64,000 bases of DNA from contig JAFBIU010000008.1 in the NCBI GenBank assembly GCA_021531775.1, positions 1 to 64,000 on the forward strand. The letters are read 5' to 3'. Below, in pieces: positions 63,284 to 64,000 of this stretch. The stretch is from Parabacteroides distasonis. Lineage in GTDB: Bacteria > Bacteroidota > Bacteroidia > Bacteroidales > Tannerellaceae. Within the stretch, counting starts at the first letter, position 1; every line of letters starts with the position of its first letter. Both the position numbers and the translations under genes were made by a program. The notes beneath the pieces were generated by a model, which was given only the letters and a program-made list of their open reading frames with translations, had not been told where the DNA came from and made no database searches.

Positions 63284-64000
63284 CTACTCTTCCAACGTGA
63301 AACTCTTCTTACCAATGTGGTTGCCATCGGCAAAAATATCGACACGGTACGTACCGGGCGACAAAAACTCTTCAATGTCCCAATACAACGTAACAGCCAC
63401 CTCTTCGCCCTCATATTCGATGATTTTCTTCATGGAGTAGTTGATCTCCTTTCCTTCGAATGAGAACAGGTTGCTTCGATTCTTCACCAAAACATCATCA
63501 TCCGGTTTCAAGATACGCACATAGATGGTCTTCTCGCCCACCGGTGCGGTGATATTCTTCGCAATCTTGAAGTTCACGACAAACTGCTGCATGCGCTTGA
63601 TACGTTTCTGCGCCTTACCCCGTGCATTGACGGGTGTCACAGAAATGTCAGTTGCATCCAACCGGCTGGCCAACGTCACCCGTTCCGTCAGTTTCTCCTT
63701 CTCTTTCTTCAAGGTAGCCGCTGTCGAAGAGGCCTGCTGATACTTCTTGACCACCTGTTTGTTTTCCTCTTTCAAGGCTTCGTTGGCCCGGTTCAACGAG
63801 TCGATCTGCATCACATAGTTACGCATGATCTTCCGCAAGGTTGCCAACTCCTTCTTCAAGCGGCTGATTTCACGAGCATTTGTCGCTTTGACCGTACGCA
63901 ACTCCTCCAACAAACGTTGCACTTTGGCCTGTTCAGTCGAGAGCAATGCCACCAACGAGTCGTTCCCCACACTGAACTTATACCCCTCATACTGCAAAGA
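63284..64000 (-). CDS. coiled-coil hypothetical protein (5' part outside the window)
   Basis: At least 238 codons are visible and the frame is still open at the window end, so the N-terminus lies beyond 64000. A long coiled coil (LLSTEQAKVQRLLEELRTVKA...KKEKEKLTERV, roughly the first 105 visible residues) leads to a C-terminal beta-rich domain. That domain has VVNFKIAKNITAPVGEKTIYVRILKPDD and VALTLYWDIEEFLSPGTYRVDIFADGNHIGKKSFTLEE-like strands. I recall this layout from conserved Bacteroidota proteins of unknown function, but cannot name it. Probably envelope-associated (inference). Confidence 0.7.
   Translation of the reverse strand, partial: SLQYEGYKFSVGNDSLVALLSTEQAKVQRLLEELRTVKATNAREISRLKKELATLRKIMRNYVMQIDSLNRANEALKEENKQVVKKYQQASSTAATLKKEKEKLTERVTLASRLDATDISVTPVNARGKAQKRIKRMQQFVVNFKIAKNITAPVGEKTIYVRILKPDDDVLVKNRSNLFSFEGKEINYSMKKIIEYEGEEVAVTLYWDIEEFLSPGTYRVDIFADGNHIGKKSFTLEE

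Overview
The window looks like Bacteroidales chromosome, probably Tannerellaceae (Parabacteroides or Tannerella-like). Many intergenic regions carry the Bacteroidota -7 promoter motif TAnnTTTG. The gene content also fits: a glycogen debranching enzyme / GT4 / GH57 operon, SPFH plus Arc-type pair, secreted DPP IV, AAA-ATPase/DUF1703 genes, a KdtA gene behind gltX and a TonB-type receptor. The genus is inferred from content only; no rRNA or tRNA gene was found.

Layout. (1) 0.2-6.6 kb: a plus-strand module of mobile-element character, with unknown proteins, a DUF3127-like OB-fold protein, a BT4734/VirE-N primase plus DUF3987 ATPase, a DUF5675-like protein, a spanin-like lipoprotein and an M15 endolysin-type peptidase. 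A 7 x 16-bp iteron-like array lies between the last two, and several genes carry tandem-repeat expansions. (2) 6.6-10.2 kb: two accessory cassettes, a HigB-type toxin with a HigA::ImmA/IrrE antitoxin-peptidase and an AAA/DUF1703 gene. They are bounded by three same-orientation copies of one GGTTAC-based repeat. (3) 10.2-30 kb: mostly housekeeping genes. These are a GH30 glycosidase, the glycogen operon, an M3 peptidase, a dCMP deaminase - S41 protease - 5-FTHF cyclo-ligase - LUD protein run, a HExxH metallopeptidase, a TonB-dependent receptor-like protein, an acyl-CoA ligase and a secreted C1 peptidase. (4) 30-34.9 kb: Arc/SPFH pair, a second DUF1703 gene, a remnant of a third, and an orphan NodT-type efflux lipoprotein. 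(5) 34.9-45.7 kb: dual SGNH/sialate esterase, DPP IV, 7TM-HD phosphohydrolase, gltX, waaA and a DUF1810::ADP-ribosylglycohydrolase fusion. (6) 45.7-54.3 kb: a decaying, partly AT-rich island. It holds a PBP fragment, IS21 remnant, putative PD-(D/E)XK nuclease, Sel1-repeat protein and retropepsin-TPR protein, frameshifted XRE regulator, broken IS1634-type transposase, ornate repeats and a broken metallophosphoesterase. (7) 54.5-64 kb: purT, a five-gene MacAB-TolC-like export operon, a Tat-type Gfo/Idh oxidoreductase and the 3' part of a coiled-coil protein cut by the window end.

The strongest candidates for something undescribed are the repeat-bounded cassettes at 6.6-10.2 kb, the primase/iteron module at 0.8-6.5 kb, and the nuclease + Sel1 + retropepsin island at 47-51.6 kb. 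Related 9-bp-period hexamer repeats recur at the borders of accessory genes. No CRISPR array, retron, riboswitch or rRNA was seen.
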